From the NCBI RefSeq assembly GCF_026262505.1, contig NC_067206.1, positions 16,884,641 through 16,948,640 of the forward strand: a stretch of DNA of 64,000 nt, written 5' to 3'. This document shows, one piece after another, positions 30,762 to 41,800 of this stretch. The notes beneath the pieces were generated by a model. It ran no database searches, was not told where the DNA came from, and saw nothing but the letters and a program-made list of their open reading frames with translations. Both the position numbers and the translations under genes were made by a program. The first letter of the stretch is position 1; every line of letters begins with the position of its first letter. This DNA comes from Trichomonas vaginalis G3. Taxonomy: Eukaryota; Parabasalia; Trichomonadida; Trichomonadidae.

Positions 30762-31597
30762 TGTTGTAAACAGAAATTCATCAAAAGTGACACCTCAGAA
30801 AAGCTAAAATATTGAATTTTTGGAACTGTTGATAGAGCACGTTTTTAAATATTAATTAAAGTAAATGTATATTTTGTAAAGATTCTTTTTAATAAAAAAT
30901 AAAATTTTGAAGAAGAACACAAAATCTTCTGAAAAATAATATCACATAAACTCATATTATTTTCTAATATATAACTATTTTATATAAAAATCAAATTCAA
31001 TGATCTTAAAAGCGAAGGATAAACCTCAAAATTTACGAATATAATGAGTGGGAATATAATGCTTATCTATCATAAAACCATATGAAATATCATTTTTTGC
31101 TTTACGCCTAATTTTTGACGACAATTAGCAAAAAATGTTAAATGTTAACACTCAGTCCATTTGAATATGAAAAATAAAATTGACTTTGATTAAATGTTTT
31201 TATTTATCATGCAATTCTTCTTGCTAATTGTCGTCAAAAATTAGGCGTAAAGCAAAAATTAATATTTCATATGGTTTTATGATAGATAAGCATTATATTC
31301 CCACTCATTATATTCGTAAATTTTGAGGTTTATCTTCGCTTTTAAGATCATTGAATTTGATTTTTATATAAAATAGTTATATATTAGAAAATAATATGAG
31401 TTTATGTGATATTATTTTTCAGAAGATTTCATTCTATATGCCTATGAAAAGTACTCTCAAAACTAACTTTTTCCTAATTATAATTAAATCTAGAATATTG
31501 TATTATGCTTAGTATTATTTCATTTTTCTCATTCAATTTAGAATTTACAAATGTCAAAAAATTGAGAGCTGTCACTTTTGATGAATTTCTGTTTACA
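30762..31597. mobile_element. 836-bp insert with a large internal palindrome
   Basis: The ends are TGTTGTAAACAGAAATTCAT and its inverse, followed inward by CAAAAGTGACA. A direct repeat ACAAAAC (30755-30761 and 31598-31604) is a 7-bp target duplication; 4 bp is possible if the ends are drawn symmetrically. Inside, 30921-31126 and 31223-31429 are a near-perfect palindrome of about 205 bp per arm. No gene. It lies in the methyltransferase gene. Confidence 0.75.
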
Positions 31598-31706
31598 ACA
31601 AAACCACCATTACCGTTCTTTGGAAATAAGAGTAGATGCAAAGATATTATATTGAGAGAACTTAAGAAACTACCGAATGGTCTAACATTTGTAGATTTGT
31701 TTGGTG

Positions 31707-32758
31707 TGTAATGCATGAAAAATAGCGTGACTTCATTTTTGACAGTTTACAAATGTAAAGTGTTGCATCCTTAAAAACTTGGAAATATATACATTCATGA
31801 ATTATCTTGTATATTAATTGAAAATTCATAAAACCCTAACAATATTTTTTCTTAAAAAAAACTATAAAAATATAAATAAAATTAATCGTTAAATAAAAAT
31901 ATTTGATATTAGAATTTTATTGGAAAAATAAAAAACTTAATATTTTAAAGAAATACTTAAATACTTGAATGTTTTAACTTTTACATTATCATATAGACTC
32001 TCAAATTATTAGCCATTTTGGCTGAGAACTATGGTCTGCGAGGTACATAGATAGAACAGTACCTCGCAGACTATAGTTCTCTATATGGCGCCGAAAATTT
32101 TTTGGTGAAATGTCGTCGCATTTCACCAAAAATTTTTCGGCGCCATAGGAAGAATTGGAGGGTGTGAGATACTATTACATGCTATAGTACTCACACCCTC
32201 CAATTCTTAGCCAAAATCGCATAAAATTTGCTACTTATCTTCAGATTACCTCCCATTATAAAATATATCATTGCTATCTCATCGTACTATACTTCCACCT
32301 ATTGTATTTAAAAATATAAAATTTTTTGATAATATATTTTTATATCTTGAATTTTCAAACAATATATTCACAGAATATAATGGGAAATCTATCTCAACCT
32401 AGCCTTAAAGTACCAAACTCCTGCTTGCATTCTCACTCACAAATATTAAACATCCATCTCCAAAAAACTAAATTCTTCACAATTTTTTTAAAATTGAGAA
32501 CATAAAAAACGTATGCATTCAATAATTTAAGATACTAACAAATATTAAAAACTTCAAAATATCAGATATTAACGTTTTTCAATTAAAAAAAATATCATTT
32601 TGCTTTTCAATTCGAACATAAATCTTAAATATTTTTAATTAATATCTGATTTACAGCATTATTATCCATTTATAAATCTGACAAATAAATGACAAAACCA
32701 TCAGAAATAGTATCACTTTCTGTCAAAAGTGAAGTCACGCTATTTTTCATGCACAACA
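31707..32758. mobile_element. 1052-bp hairpin-bearing insert (type A, copy 1)
   Basis: Ends TGTAATGCATGAAAAATAGC and TGTTGTGCATGAAAAATAGC (inverted), then GTGACTTCA. Flanks 31692-31706 and 32759-32773 are a 15-bp direct repeat with one mismatch. The middle has three strong hairpins (32023-32081, 32085-32147, 32150-32211), including one with GGCGCCGAAAAATTTTTGG-like arms. It is the inverse of the insert that starts at 52564. No gene seen; the rest is AT-rich. Confidence 0.75.
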
Positions 32759-33458
32759 TAGATTTGTTCGGTGGAAGTTTCTATATATCCCATTTATGTC
32801 ATACCGTATTTCCTGACTCAAAGATTATATGCAATGACTTCGACAACTATATGGACCGTCTCAAACATATTCCAGACACAAACAATATATTGAAAGAGTT
32901 AAAAGAAAAGATACCTATAGGTAAGATGGAACGTATACCATTAGATAAGAAAGATATTGTGAGAGAGGTTTTGAAAAAAGCAGAATATATAGACTGGGAT
33001 AGTATATCTGCTAGACTATTATATAGTGGTGCTATAAGAGTTCATGACATTGAAACACTTATGTCAAAAGTTTTATATCTTAACTATACAAATGTTTTCA
33101 AAGAGAACATAGAAAAATATATTGAGGGTATAGAGATTGTGAGATGTCATTGGACAGAGTTGTATGAAAAATATAAAGACAAGGAAAATGTTTTCTTTAT
33201 AGTGGACCCGCCGTTCTATAACACATGGGATTTTCAATACCAAGTAGACTGGACTTTGAGAGACTCTTTAGAAACTTTAGACGTTATACATAACCATCCA
33301 TGCTTTTACTTTACATCCGATAAAAGTGGTTTGGAAACCGTTATGAGATGGTTAGAGGACATACATGACTATGAGTTTATATATGACAAGATAGAATATG
33401 AGAGAGGTCCTATAAACCGGAGAAAGTGTCACAATAAAGAAATTTTATTAGTAAGTAA

Positions 33459-33590
33459 ATGTGGTTTGAAATCGGATTGTTAGTTTTAGGTTTTTTCCAT
33501 TGTGTCATTTATTTATTTGACGTGGCAGAAAAGTACAGAGAATATGAAGATGAACCAATGCCCGCAAATGTTCAGTATATGTACTCGTAA
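33459..33590 (+). CDS. 43-residue single-span membrane protein
   Basis: Same overlapping arrangement and nearly the same protein as 5392-5523 (MWFEIGLLVLGFFHCVIYLF). Keeping the second frame in both copies supports it as a gene. Confidence 0.6.
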   Translation: MWFEIGLLVLGFFHCVIYLFDVAEKYREYEDEPMPANVQYMYS

Positions 33591-33613
33591 GAGATATTTT
33601 TATCTAATATTAA

Positions 33614-33976
33614 ATGGACGCACAGAACTTAGCGAATGCACAGCAACCTGGACAACCAAACCCAGAGAATATTCCAAATGAAGTTAGAATACAAACTGCA
33701 ATGGCAAACTATGGTCAAGTGCCAACAGATGTACAAATGCAAACTGCCATGTCAAATGACGCTGCGTTAGGTTTGCCACCATGGTATGCAAATATGAGAT
33801 GGAAAGAGTTTTATACAAACCCTGAAGTGGGATATAAACAACTTTATGCAGATGACGCGAACACAGGAGTTGACCCAGAATATGTTTTCTACCAGAGGAG
33901 AAACAGAATGTATGAGCTCCAGTTAAAGAATGCTATGGAACTCAACAGGAAACGTAAGAGACTAGGCGGACATTAG
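33614..33976 (+). CDS. 120-residue Asn/Gln-rich Polinton protein
   Basis: A whole frame: MDAQNLANAQQPGQPNPENI, two imperfect QTAMANYGQ-type repeats, then WYANMRWKEFYTNPEVGYK and a basic end (NRKRKRLGGH). Not recognised. It lies in the block of small genes before the tail-fibre gene. Confidence 0.6.
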   Translation: MDAQNLANAQQPGQPNPENIPNEVRIQTAMANYGQVPTDVQMQTAMSNDAALGLPPWYANMRWKEFYTNPEVGYKQLYADDANTGVDPEYVFYQRRNRMYELQLKNAMELNRKRKRLGGH

Positions 33977-33994
33977 ATTTTTACATATAGTAAA

Positions 33995-34237
33995 ATGGGT
34001 TTCTTCAGTAAGATAGGAAACTTCTTTCGAAATGTTGGAAGAGGTATATGGGATGGAATAAAATCTGTCGGAAGAGGAGTATGGAACGGAGTCAAAAATA
34101 TTGGTAAAAGAGTAGGTCAGTTCGTTGGTATTATACCTAAAGACCCTGAACCAGAAGAGCAAGCTCCTGTTATACAACAGCCTGAACCTGCACCACAGTC
34201 TAGTTGGCAACCAAATCCAACACCTCAACCGTATTAA
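33995..34237 (+). CDS. 80-residue amphipathic protein
   Basis: A whole frame. MGFFSKIGNFFRNVGRGIWD begins three Gly/Trp-rich amphipathic repeats (GRGIWDGIK, GRGVWNGVK, GKRVGQFVG), then comes a Pro/Gln tail. A membrane-active or minor virion role is inference from composition. Confidence 0.6.
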   Translation: MGFFSKIGNFFRNVGRGIWDGIKSVGRGVWNGVKNIGKRVGQFVGIIPKDPEPEEQAPVIQQPEPAPQSSWQPNPTPQPY

Positions 34238-34241
34238 AAAA

Positions 34242-35089
34242 TTATATTTTTATCGTTCGATAGTAGTTGTATATGAAACTAAGTTCTAAGTAAAACGCAT
34301 GGTATAATGGAATTATTCTTTTTCTTCCATCTGTAGTAAACCATACTTGAAAGTCTGAAATACTTCCACTTGGTGGTTCATATAACTTTGTAGGTTTTTC
34401 GTAAAAGTCATTTGCCAAGCATAAGAAAGAGTTTTGGGCGCCAGAAAATGAAGCATGAACAATAATAGCATCTTGGTCGAAATATTTTCATATGTTCCAT
34501 TAGGGTTTTCGACTTCATAATAGTCCGGGTGTACTGGATATGCTGCAGGCTGATTTAACATCCTCATAAATCTATACCATGCCATGTTGTTATATTTTGT
34601 AGAAATATAAACGTTTTCTCCAAGGTCTTCTATTTTATTGATTTTAACAGTTGCATTTTTCCTGTCATACATAATATCGAGATGGTATTCTCCTTCGTCA
34701 ATGTTAAACTGGTTTGCATATTCAATATAGATATCGTTTATTTTTTCTTGAAAAGCTTGAAGAGTTGTTTCTAAGTTTATAAGCAAATTAACTTGTAAAA
34801 GTTTTCCTTGTTCAAATTTCTCATACATACGTTTTTCTTTGTTATAGTATCGAACTTCAAAACCGACCGTAAATGGGAAACCATGTATGGCTTCTGAAAT
34901 GAACTTCATTCTACGAAAGCCAATAGCTTTTGTGACAGATGGGTCTCTTAACCATCTTAATGGGTAGTCAAAACGATAGCCTTCATGCTTTACGGTATCT
35001 GTCTCAAACTTTTGACCGACATTAGTAAAAAGTTCATCTAATGGTTTAGTTGTAGCAACTCTAGAATTTTCTTTTTCTATTGGAAGCAT
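34242..35089 (-). pseudogene. paralogue A of the duplicated Polinton gene, broken
   Basis: Counterpart of 6175-7025, mostly readable from 35089 (MLPIEKENSRVATTKPLDEL). About one break. The start codon is 18 bp from that of the tail-fibre gene. Confidence 0.6.
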
Positions 35090-35983
35090 ATTTTATCTAT
35101 AATAAAAATGTCAAATGAAACAGCGTCTATGAGAGAAATACAACACAACCGACAACTCATTATGCAAGCTCTAAATAAGAACACAACAAACTTTTCAAAC
35201 TATTCTAAGATATCTGAGTCATTGAAAGGGGGTGACTTAAAACTGACAATAAACCCAATGACAGATGAGTTTGTGTTTCAAGACAATAAGAACCATACTG
35301 TCTGTATAAATCCAACAAAAGGAACTTTAAACTAGAAACCTATAAATGAACTTCTTTTGAAAGCAGATGTTGACAACAAAGCTGACAAAGAATATGTAGA
35401 CGATGCAATAGCAAAAGAAGAAGAAAGAGCTAACAATGCTTATGCAACAAAAGAACATACTCATCCTGAACTAGCAGACAAAACATATGTTGACAATAAA
35501 ATGTCAAGTGAAGTGACAAGAGCTGAAAACGAATATTCTAAAAAGACTCATATACATTATATTAACCAAATACCAAGTCTTAAGGAAACATTAGAGACAA
35601 AAGCAGATAAGACTCATACACATTCTATATCTGATATTACAAACTTACAAGAAACCTTAAACATGAAAAATGACGTTGGACATACACATACATCTTCTGA
35701 AATAACAGACTTAAACGTTAGCCTTGAAAATAAAGCAGATAAAACATATGTCAATGAAATATACCAAAGTTTGATAGGAACAAAAAATATTGAAACTATT
35801 GTTGGTGACTTTTCTGTCAATGAAGAAAATAAATATTTTAGATGGCAGTTTGTACAGTCCTTAGAAAATGGTACACGGTGTAAACTCATTCCGAAAAATA
35901 ACAATGAAATGTATGTAAGCTATAAAAAGAATGATGGTACACAAGTTAAAGTTCCATTAGACAACAACTGCTACTTAAACTTA

Positions 35984-37951
35984 GAAACAATAAGAATTAC
36001 CGAAAGAGTGACAAAACATCAAAAACAGGGAGGGGGTCTCAATTTTTATTACTTATATTATTTTACAATATTTATATAAATACTCTTTATAATATATTTT
36101 ACTATAAAATTATACCTCAAATTCAAATATTTAAAATATTATTTACATAATTATCTCAAAATTATATTTTTATATATTATTTTGCATATGTATAAATCAT
36201 ATAATCTATATCTATGCAAATCTCATCTAAATTTTTTTGAAACAAACCGCTACCATTTTATAATGGTCCATCTTAAATTCATCATAAATTCTGGTACATG
36301 TTAGTACCAGAGTCTTCAAATCTCAAACACTCTGTACCAACATGTACCAGACGCGAGTTTCCAATGCCCTCGTACGATTTTCTATTAAAGATCTTCTTGA
36401 ATGAGAAGTCTCATAGAAACTCGTACGCAGAGGCTTCTCTTTTAAATACTCTGGTACCTGCTGGTATCGGAGTCGAATTTACAGCCCTTTCCACAATTTT
36501 GAAGCTGGGGAAAGTTTTCAAGCAATGAAAGGGAAGCTCTCGCTATGAGGTGAAAATCTAGAATTTTTACCTCATAGCGAGTAATCCTTTGTTAATTGCT
36601 TAAAACTTTCTTCAAATTATCAAAATTTCGAGGAAAGTTTCCTTGCTTCAAAGTAGAGATGGAGCCGTTTGAGCCACTGCATATAGGTCAGTGACTCAAA
36701 ATACACCATCTCTACTAGAAATCGCCAAAATTTGGGTCGCAATCTTTGAAATGCGACGCAAGTTTGGGCAATTTCGCGAGGACTTGCTCCATTTGGTGCA
36801 TAGATTCACACTCTATGCACCAGATGGAACAATTCTTTCGCTGACAGCGGGAAACTTTGTCTGAATAGTTTAACATTCAGACAAAGTTTCCCGCTGTCAG
36901 AGAGGGAATGGAAGGGTAAGAGGTATATATTCATAATGTATACCTCTTACTCTTCCATTCCTCAAGAAAGTTCAAAAACTTGGGTGCAATCAGAACTGAT
37001 TGCACCAAGTTTTTGAACTTTATATAAGGAATTGTTGGCTATGATGTACTGATCATGAATCAGTACATCATAGCCAACAATTCCTTCGCAAACAGTGGGA
37101 AACTTTGTCTGAATAGTTTAACATTCAGACAAAGTTTCCCGCTGTCAGGGAGGGAATTAGAGGGTGGGAGATATATAGATAGACTATAAATCTCTCACCC
37201 TTTAATTCCCTCAAGAAAGTTCAAAAACTTGGGTGCAATCAGTTCTGATTGCACCCAAGTTTTTGAATATTGTATAAGGAATTGTTGGCTATGATGTGGA
37301 TAGCCGCTGCCAGACTAAATGAATTAACCGTTGTGAATAACGTTTCTGAATCTTTATTTAAAAAGATAAAATATCACGATTTTGGCTGCGTTAAAAATCA
37401 AAGAATTGATGTTTTTGTCAAAAATCTTTTAGAAGAAGTTGCACCCAATTACTTTTATCGTATTAAAAACGATTTACTTCAAACAGGTTTTATTCCTTCA
37501 ATTAGAATTCGCGAGCCTCGATTGACAGATTATAAAACAAAATTGAAAAGAGAAGTTCAATCACGTTTATACCAAGTATTAAATTTTGTTCAGAATCAAG
37601 AAGCCAATTTGAATCCATTAAGATTTTTATTGGAAAATGCTGAAGAAAAACTTTCTCAAATAAATGAGAAGATACAAAATTCAATTACATATTTAAGATC
37701 GTTTGAAATTCCAAATGAATTGTTAGATACGTATATGTTAGAAATTAATGAATTTTGTTATAATTCTCCAGATTATATTTTAGAACATTTCGAAGAATTT
37801 TTGGAGGATTTCAAAGAAAAGAATAATTTAATAGACTAAAAAATTTATTATTTTTATTTATTGTGAATTTTAAATTGTCACTTTTTAAGTGTTACTCCCT
37901 ATTGAAAGTGTCACTTTTTGGGTGTCACTTTTTCGGAAATTCTTATATACT
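35984..37951. mobile_element. 1968-bp hairpin-array insert
   Basis: Imperfect inverted ends share ATAAGAATT-CCGAAA-AGTGACA. After an AT-rich left part come about 14 hairpins (36291-37270), several perfect: arms 36841-36865/36876-36900 (25 bp) and 37026-37053/37059-37086 (28 bp). A segment of about 249 bp is tandemly duplicated (from 36843 and 37092). A transposase-like gene piece fills the right third. Flanked by the 82-bp direct repeat. Confidence 0.75.
37270..37839 (+). pseudogene. C-terminal part of a transposase-like gene
   Basis: An open frame of up to 189 residues enters from the hairpin array; the biological part seems to begin near WIAAARLNELTVVNNVSESL. The NNVSESLFKKIK pattern resembles the NN-x-x-E(S) third-acid region of Mutator-like transposases, followed by helices. 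The N-terminal part is missing, so the element is not autonomous. Family call tentative. Confidence 0.4.
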
Positions 37952-38260
37952 CAATGAAATGTATGTAAGCTATAAAAAGAATGATGGTACACAAGTTAAA
38001 GTTCCATTAGACAACAACTGCTACTTAAACTTATATGGAGACGAACAAAAGAAATATTTAAGAGTTTATGAAGTGGTGGATATGACATTGCCTGACCCAG
38101 CTCCGGCACCACATTATTATGACTATGGAGATGACGACAGAACACCACATGTAGATGAACAAAAGCTAACATTATATTTAGATTATTATAGATATAAAAG
38201 ATATAATGCAATAGAAAAAACGAGAATAGTATATTATTATACAGATGACAGAAATAAATA

Positions 38261-39565
38261 TAGGGTGTCCAAAGGTGTGTTTAGCACAAACCTGAATACT
38301 GCGAATAGAAATAAACAAGTTACATATATATAAAGTTTATTTAAATATAATCACCATTGGATTCAATCACGCGTTCGCAGCGATCGATCCAGGCTTGAAA
38401 GACACGCTTTAAATCATCATGAGAAAATTGCTCAAATTGCTCTCTTACAAAATTTTCAAGATCATCTGGACTCGCGAATTCGCGTCCTTCAGCTCTCTTT
38501 TTTAGCGTGCCGAATAAATAAAAGTCAGAGGGTGCAATATCAGGTGAATAAATTGGGTTTGGAACAACTTTGACATTGTTTTCCACCAAGTAATTCATTA
38601 CCTTATGACTTTTGTGAACTCTTGAATTATCAAAATGAATTGCAAACTTTTGTTTTTGTTGTTTGGATTTCTCAAACTCATCAGAATTGATAATTTGAGT
38701 AAGAACATTGTCAATTAGATACTGAGCATTCATCGTATTAGGTTTTTGAAGAATATCAATTGCGATGATGCCATTCACGCCCCAAAAAACCGACAACATC
38801 ATCATTGGTGTGTCAATTTTTTTCTTCGGGAATGTTTGCGGATTTTCATCCTTCGGGATCCACATGATTTTGGCTTCTGTTGCATAGTGAAACCAAGACT
38901 CGTCCCCTGTTACTAAAAAGCGAAACTTCTTGGATTGATACGCACGCAATATAGAGAGGAGCTCTTTCGAAGATTGGACTCTAGATTTTTTTTGAACTGA
39001 ATTAAGGTTGTGCGGAACCCAACGTGTATACGCTAGTTTGTAGTTCAAATAATTGTGCAGATAATAACTGACTGTTGTACGTGGTACCTTTGTCATCTCC
39101 TCTATCCTTCTGAGTGATGCTCTTGGGTCTTCATCTAGCGCTTGAAGAATTGCTTTGATTTTTCTTTGATCCGGCGATTTTTTGTCAATTTTTATGATGG
39201 GAGCCTTTTTGTTCATGAAGTGATACATCCTAACATGATACGTTACAGTGGAATAGCTAGGAGCATCCATACCGAAGCATTTTACCAATGTCTCGTAGAT
39301 TTTTTTACAGTCTTTGCATTTTTTTGCAAGAGCGAGGATGTTTTCTTTATGATTCATTAAAAAAATGAAAAAAAATCCCGCCAAAATTTCCCGCGAAACC
39401 GCCTCTTGTCTCAAAATTCATTTTATATCCCGGCATGGCGCCAAAATACAACATACTCATCATATACATATATTCATATTTTTTATTATATATTTATAAT
39501 CAGCATATATCTCCTTTAATAGTCTCATATAGAGCGCTGTGCTAAACGCACCTTTGGACACCCTA
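38261..39565 (-). mobile_element. Tvmar1: mariner element (Tvmar1-like), looks whole
   Basis: 1305 bp with 28-bp inverted ends (38261-38288 and 39538-39565; one mismatch; starting TAGGGTGTCCAAAGGTG) and TA on both sides. One open transposase gene on the minus strand. Length and ends agree with what I recall of Tvmar1. It sits in the tail-fibre gene of Mav2, so it is younger than Mav2. Confidence 0.85.
38341..39357 (-). CDS. mariner transposase (DD34D type)
   Basis: A 338-residue open frame from the ATG at 39357. An N-terminal helix-turn-helix half is followed by VPRTTVSYYLHNYLNYK and the WVPHNLN linker. Catalytic motifs are in order: VTGDESWFHY (first Asp), HFDNSRVHKS (second Asp) and YSPDIAPSDFYLFG, with 34 residues before the third Asp. 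No break is seen, so it could be active. It cuts and pastes the element at TA. Confidence 0.9.
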   Translation of the reverse strand: MNHKENILALAKKCKDCKKIYETLVKCFGMDAPSYSTVTYHVRMYHFMNKKAPIIKIDKKSPDQRKIKAILQALDEDPRASLRRIEEMTKVPRTTVSYYLHNYLNYKLAYTRWVPHNLNSVQKKSRVQSSKELLSILRAYQSKKFRFLVTGDESWFHYATEAKIMWIPKDENPQTFPKKKIDTPMMMLSVFWGVNGIIAIDILQKPNTMNAQYLIDNVLTQIINSDEFEKSKQQKQKFAIHFDNSRVHKSHKVMNYLVENNVKVVPNPIYSPDIAPSDFYLFGTLKKRAEGREFASPDDLENFVREQFEQFSHDDLKRVFQAWIDRCERVIESNGDYI

Positions 39566-40747
39566 TATTATAGTCAAGATTTTACCTACCCTGAAAACAT
39601 AAGATTATATTATAAAAAATATTCTGACACAAACCAGAAGAAACCTGAAATAGTTGCACTATATTTTAAGTTCAAAAGAGACAATCCTATAATATCTCAT
39701 ATGTTTGATTTAATGAACCCAGTAGGTTCTATTTATACATCTATGGAAGCAAGAGGTCCTCAAGTAATGTTTGGTGTTGGTGCATGGGAACAAATAGTCG
39801 ACAGGTTTTTGTATTGTGCAAACTCTTCAAAGGAAACAGGTGGAAGTAAAACGATTTCAGGTGAAAATTTACCTGCACACAGTCACTACATAGATTTAAG
39901 TACATCTCAAGCAGGTTGGCATAAGCATAGATATTGGGATTGGTCAGGAATGACAAAAGGTAAAGGATATGATGTTAAAGACGACGTTAAGTTTGCTATA
40001 AATTGTTACTGGAGTGACACTCAGGGAGAAGGAAACCATACACATTTCGTTTCAGGATATACGCAAACAACGGGACAAAGTAAAGAATACATGCCACCTT
40101 ACATGACAGTTTACGCATGGTATAGAAATGCTTAGTCGTCATTTTCAACTTCTTTAGCATATTCGTCAGGAGTTGTCTTATATTTGTTAGGAACTGTCTT
40201 TGAAAGTATACCACCTTGAACTTTGACAAGTTTGAAACGAGGTCTGGCAATAGTAGTTTTATCTTCTGCTTGCAGTGTGTACATTTTGCCATGTTTGCCT
40301 AAAACTTCATAATATTCTCTTGTATACTTTCTTCTATTTTTACGAACACGAATGTGAGTACCTGTCGGGTTCCCATTGTTGTCATAGTCAATAGTATTTT
40401 CATATGGGTCGCGTTTAGGTATTTCTATTTTTACTTTGTCACCTTTCTGAAGTTTGAAGCCCGGCATTCTTTCTTGTTTGTCTCTTTTGACTAAATTATT
40501 AAATATATAGTCTTTCTCTAAGTCAGGGTTGTTTTTCATTTCTTCGGGGGAGTGGTTTCCCAAACCTTTTTGTTTACGGTTATTGTAAATATTTAAAACT
40601 TGTCTCATCTTTGCCATGGAGAAGTGTCTATATTTGTCGTCATATGACATTTCATTTGCTTCACCACCTTGTGGTTGGTTTAAGTCTCTTAACATTTTTA
40701 TACATCCGTCAATGACACCAAGAGCAGAATGGTTTTGGTCGACAATG

Positions 40748-41800
40748 TGTTTCGTACCGAAATGGCTTACAAAAAAGTGACAGAAAACCTTAAATTGCGC
40801 GGCAATTTTAATTAAAAAAATAAACATGAATTTTTTTGATTGATATTATGCATTTTATTTATATTATATAAGATTTAAATTTAGGGGAAAAATTGGAAAA
40901 AAATAAGATTGGAAGTCTTTAGGTAAGAAGGAAAGGGCAAGAGATATATAGTGTACCTATATACCTCTTGCCCTTTCATTCTAAGTAGAAATGGGAGAAA
41001 CTTTGTCCGCATCATAAGTTATGCGGACAAAGTTTCTCCCATTTCTAATGGGAATTGCAGGCTATGAGGCACTGATATATAATCAGTACCTCATAGCCTA
41101 CAATTCCCCTTATTAGACTTCCAAACTTTGAGTTAATGTCAAGACATTAACTCAAAGTTTGGAAAACTTCTCGTAAGAATCAATCGTCAAAAACCTCGAT
41201 TGCAGTTATATTCATTGTGTTAAATTTGATTTATTTTGAAATTTTATAAATTAAATTTTATATAACATAAAGCGTTATGAATTAGTATTTCCATATGAAT
41301 TTTATCTCGAAAATAGTAATTCTGTACAGTTATATTTCGGTTAATTTTGGAAATTTCTAGGAATACTTTAAGATAGTATGATTATATATAACTCTGCCTT
41401 CATGATTTATTTTAGCTTTCGCGCAAATATCAGTTAACTTAACTCCATTATTTGATTTTGTGATGGCTTCACAAAGCCAATCAATATCAATCTCTTCTGG
41501 AGAATGTCTTCTCATCTAGAATATTTTCAATACTTTACATACAAACATTTTTATTTCTAAAAAAACTTTTTAATTTTTTCTAGGATATATGAATGAAAAT
41601 AGTTAGAACAAGATTTTGAAGCTCAAAACATTAAAAATTATTAAAGATTTGTATAATATGATTAAAAATGGGAAATAATATGAGGCAATATAAAGGAATA
41701 TGAATAGTAAATAAATATATCTAAATAGAAAGAATCAGAAAAATCAAATTATTGGCGCCAAAAATGTCACCTTTTTGGTGAGCCATTTCGGTATGAGATA
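40748..41800. mobile_element. 1053-bp hairpin-array insert in the integrase gene
   Basis: Inverted ends share TACCGAAATGGCT, followed inward by AAAAAAGTGACA. Flanks 40732-40747 and 41801-41816 are an identical 16-bp direct repeat (GTTTTGGTCGACAATG). Four hairpins lie at 40930-41164, among them perfect stems of 26 bp (40987-41012/41021-41046) and 21 bp (41119-41139/41144-41164). Several are related to hairpins of the 35984 insert. A short minus-strand frame lies at 41357-41515. Confidence 0.75.
41357..41515 (-). CDS. 52-residue HTH-like fragment in the integrase insert
   Basis: ATG at 41515: MRRHSPEEIDIDWLCEAITK, then VKLTDICAKAKI, ending at a TAG at 41357. It looks like the N-terminal helix-turn-helix of a transposase or regulator, cut short. 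It could be the leftover 5' end of the gene whose 3' end survives at 37270-37839 in the related insert; that link is inference. Confidence 0.35.
   Translation of the reverse strand: MRRHSPEEIDIDWLCEAITKSNNGVKLTDICAKAKINHEGRVIYNHTILKYS

Larger units (their letters stand above)
30746..33483 (+). pseudogene. Dam-like methyltransferase, split by two insertions
   Basis: Same gene as 4589-5407. The N-terminal part lies at 30746-30761 and 31598-31706, the main part from 32759, with VDPPFYNTW at about 33203. Two separate short elements (30762-31597 and 31707-32758) interrupt it. Confidence 0.8.
35902..38033. repeat. 82-bp direct repeat bracketing an insert
   Basis: Bases 35902-35983 and 37952-38033 are identical (82 bp, starting CAATGAAATGTATG and ending CTTAAACTTA). 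They flank the 35984-37951 insert exactly. Both copies are tail-fibre coding sequence. Confidence 0.85.
35108..40135 (+). pseudogene. tail-fibre-like gene, interrupted twice and broken
   Basis: The same C-terminal collar-like domain as in Mav1 (LPAHSHY, PPYMTVYAWYR) lies at 39700-40135, and HTH/ADKTYVD repeats lie at 35350-35760. A 1968-bp insert and a mariner element interrupt it. The middle region differs from that of Mav1, as is common in fibre genes. Its stop overlaps the integrase stop, as in Mav1. Confidence 0.7.

Noticed and set aside
29610-37270. Hairpin runs as a CRISPR-like array
   Set aside because: Hairpins differ in sequence, there is no constant repeat with unique spacers, and no cas-like gene is nearby.
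39355-39414. Extended N-terminus of the mariner transposase upstream of 39357
   Set aside because: The extension starts with TTG; the first ATG is at 39357 and gives the usual family length.
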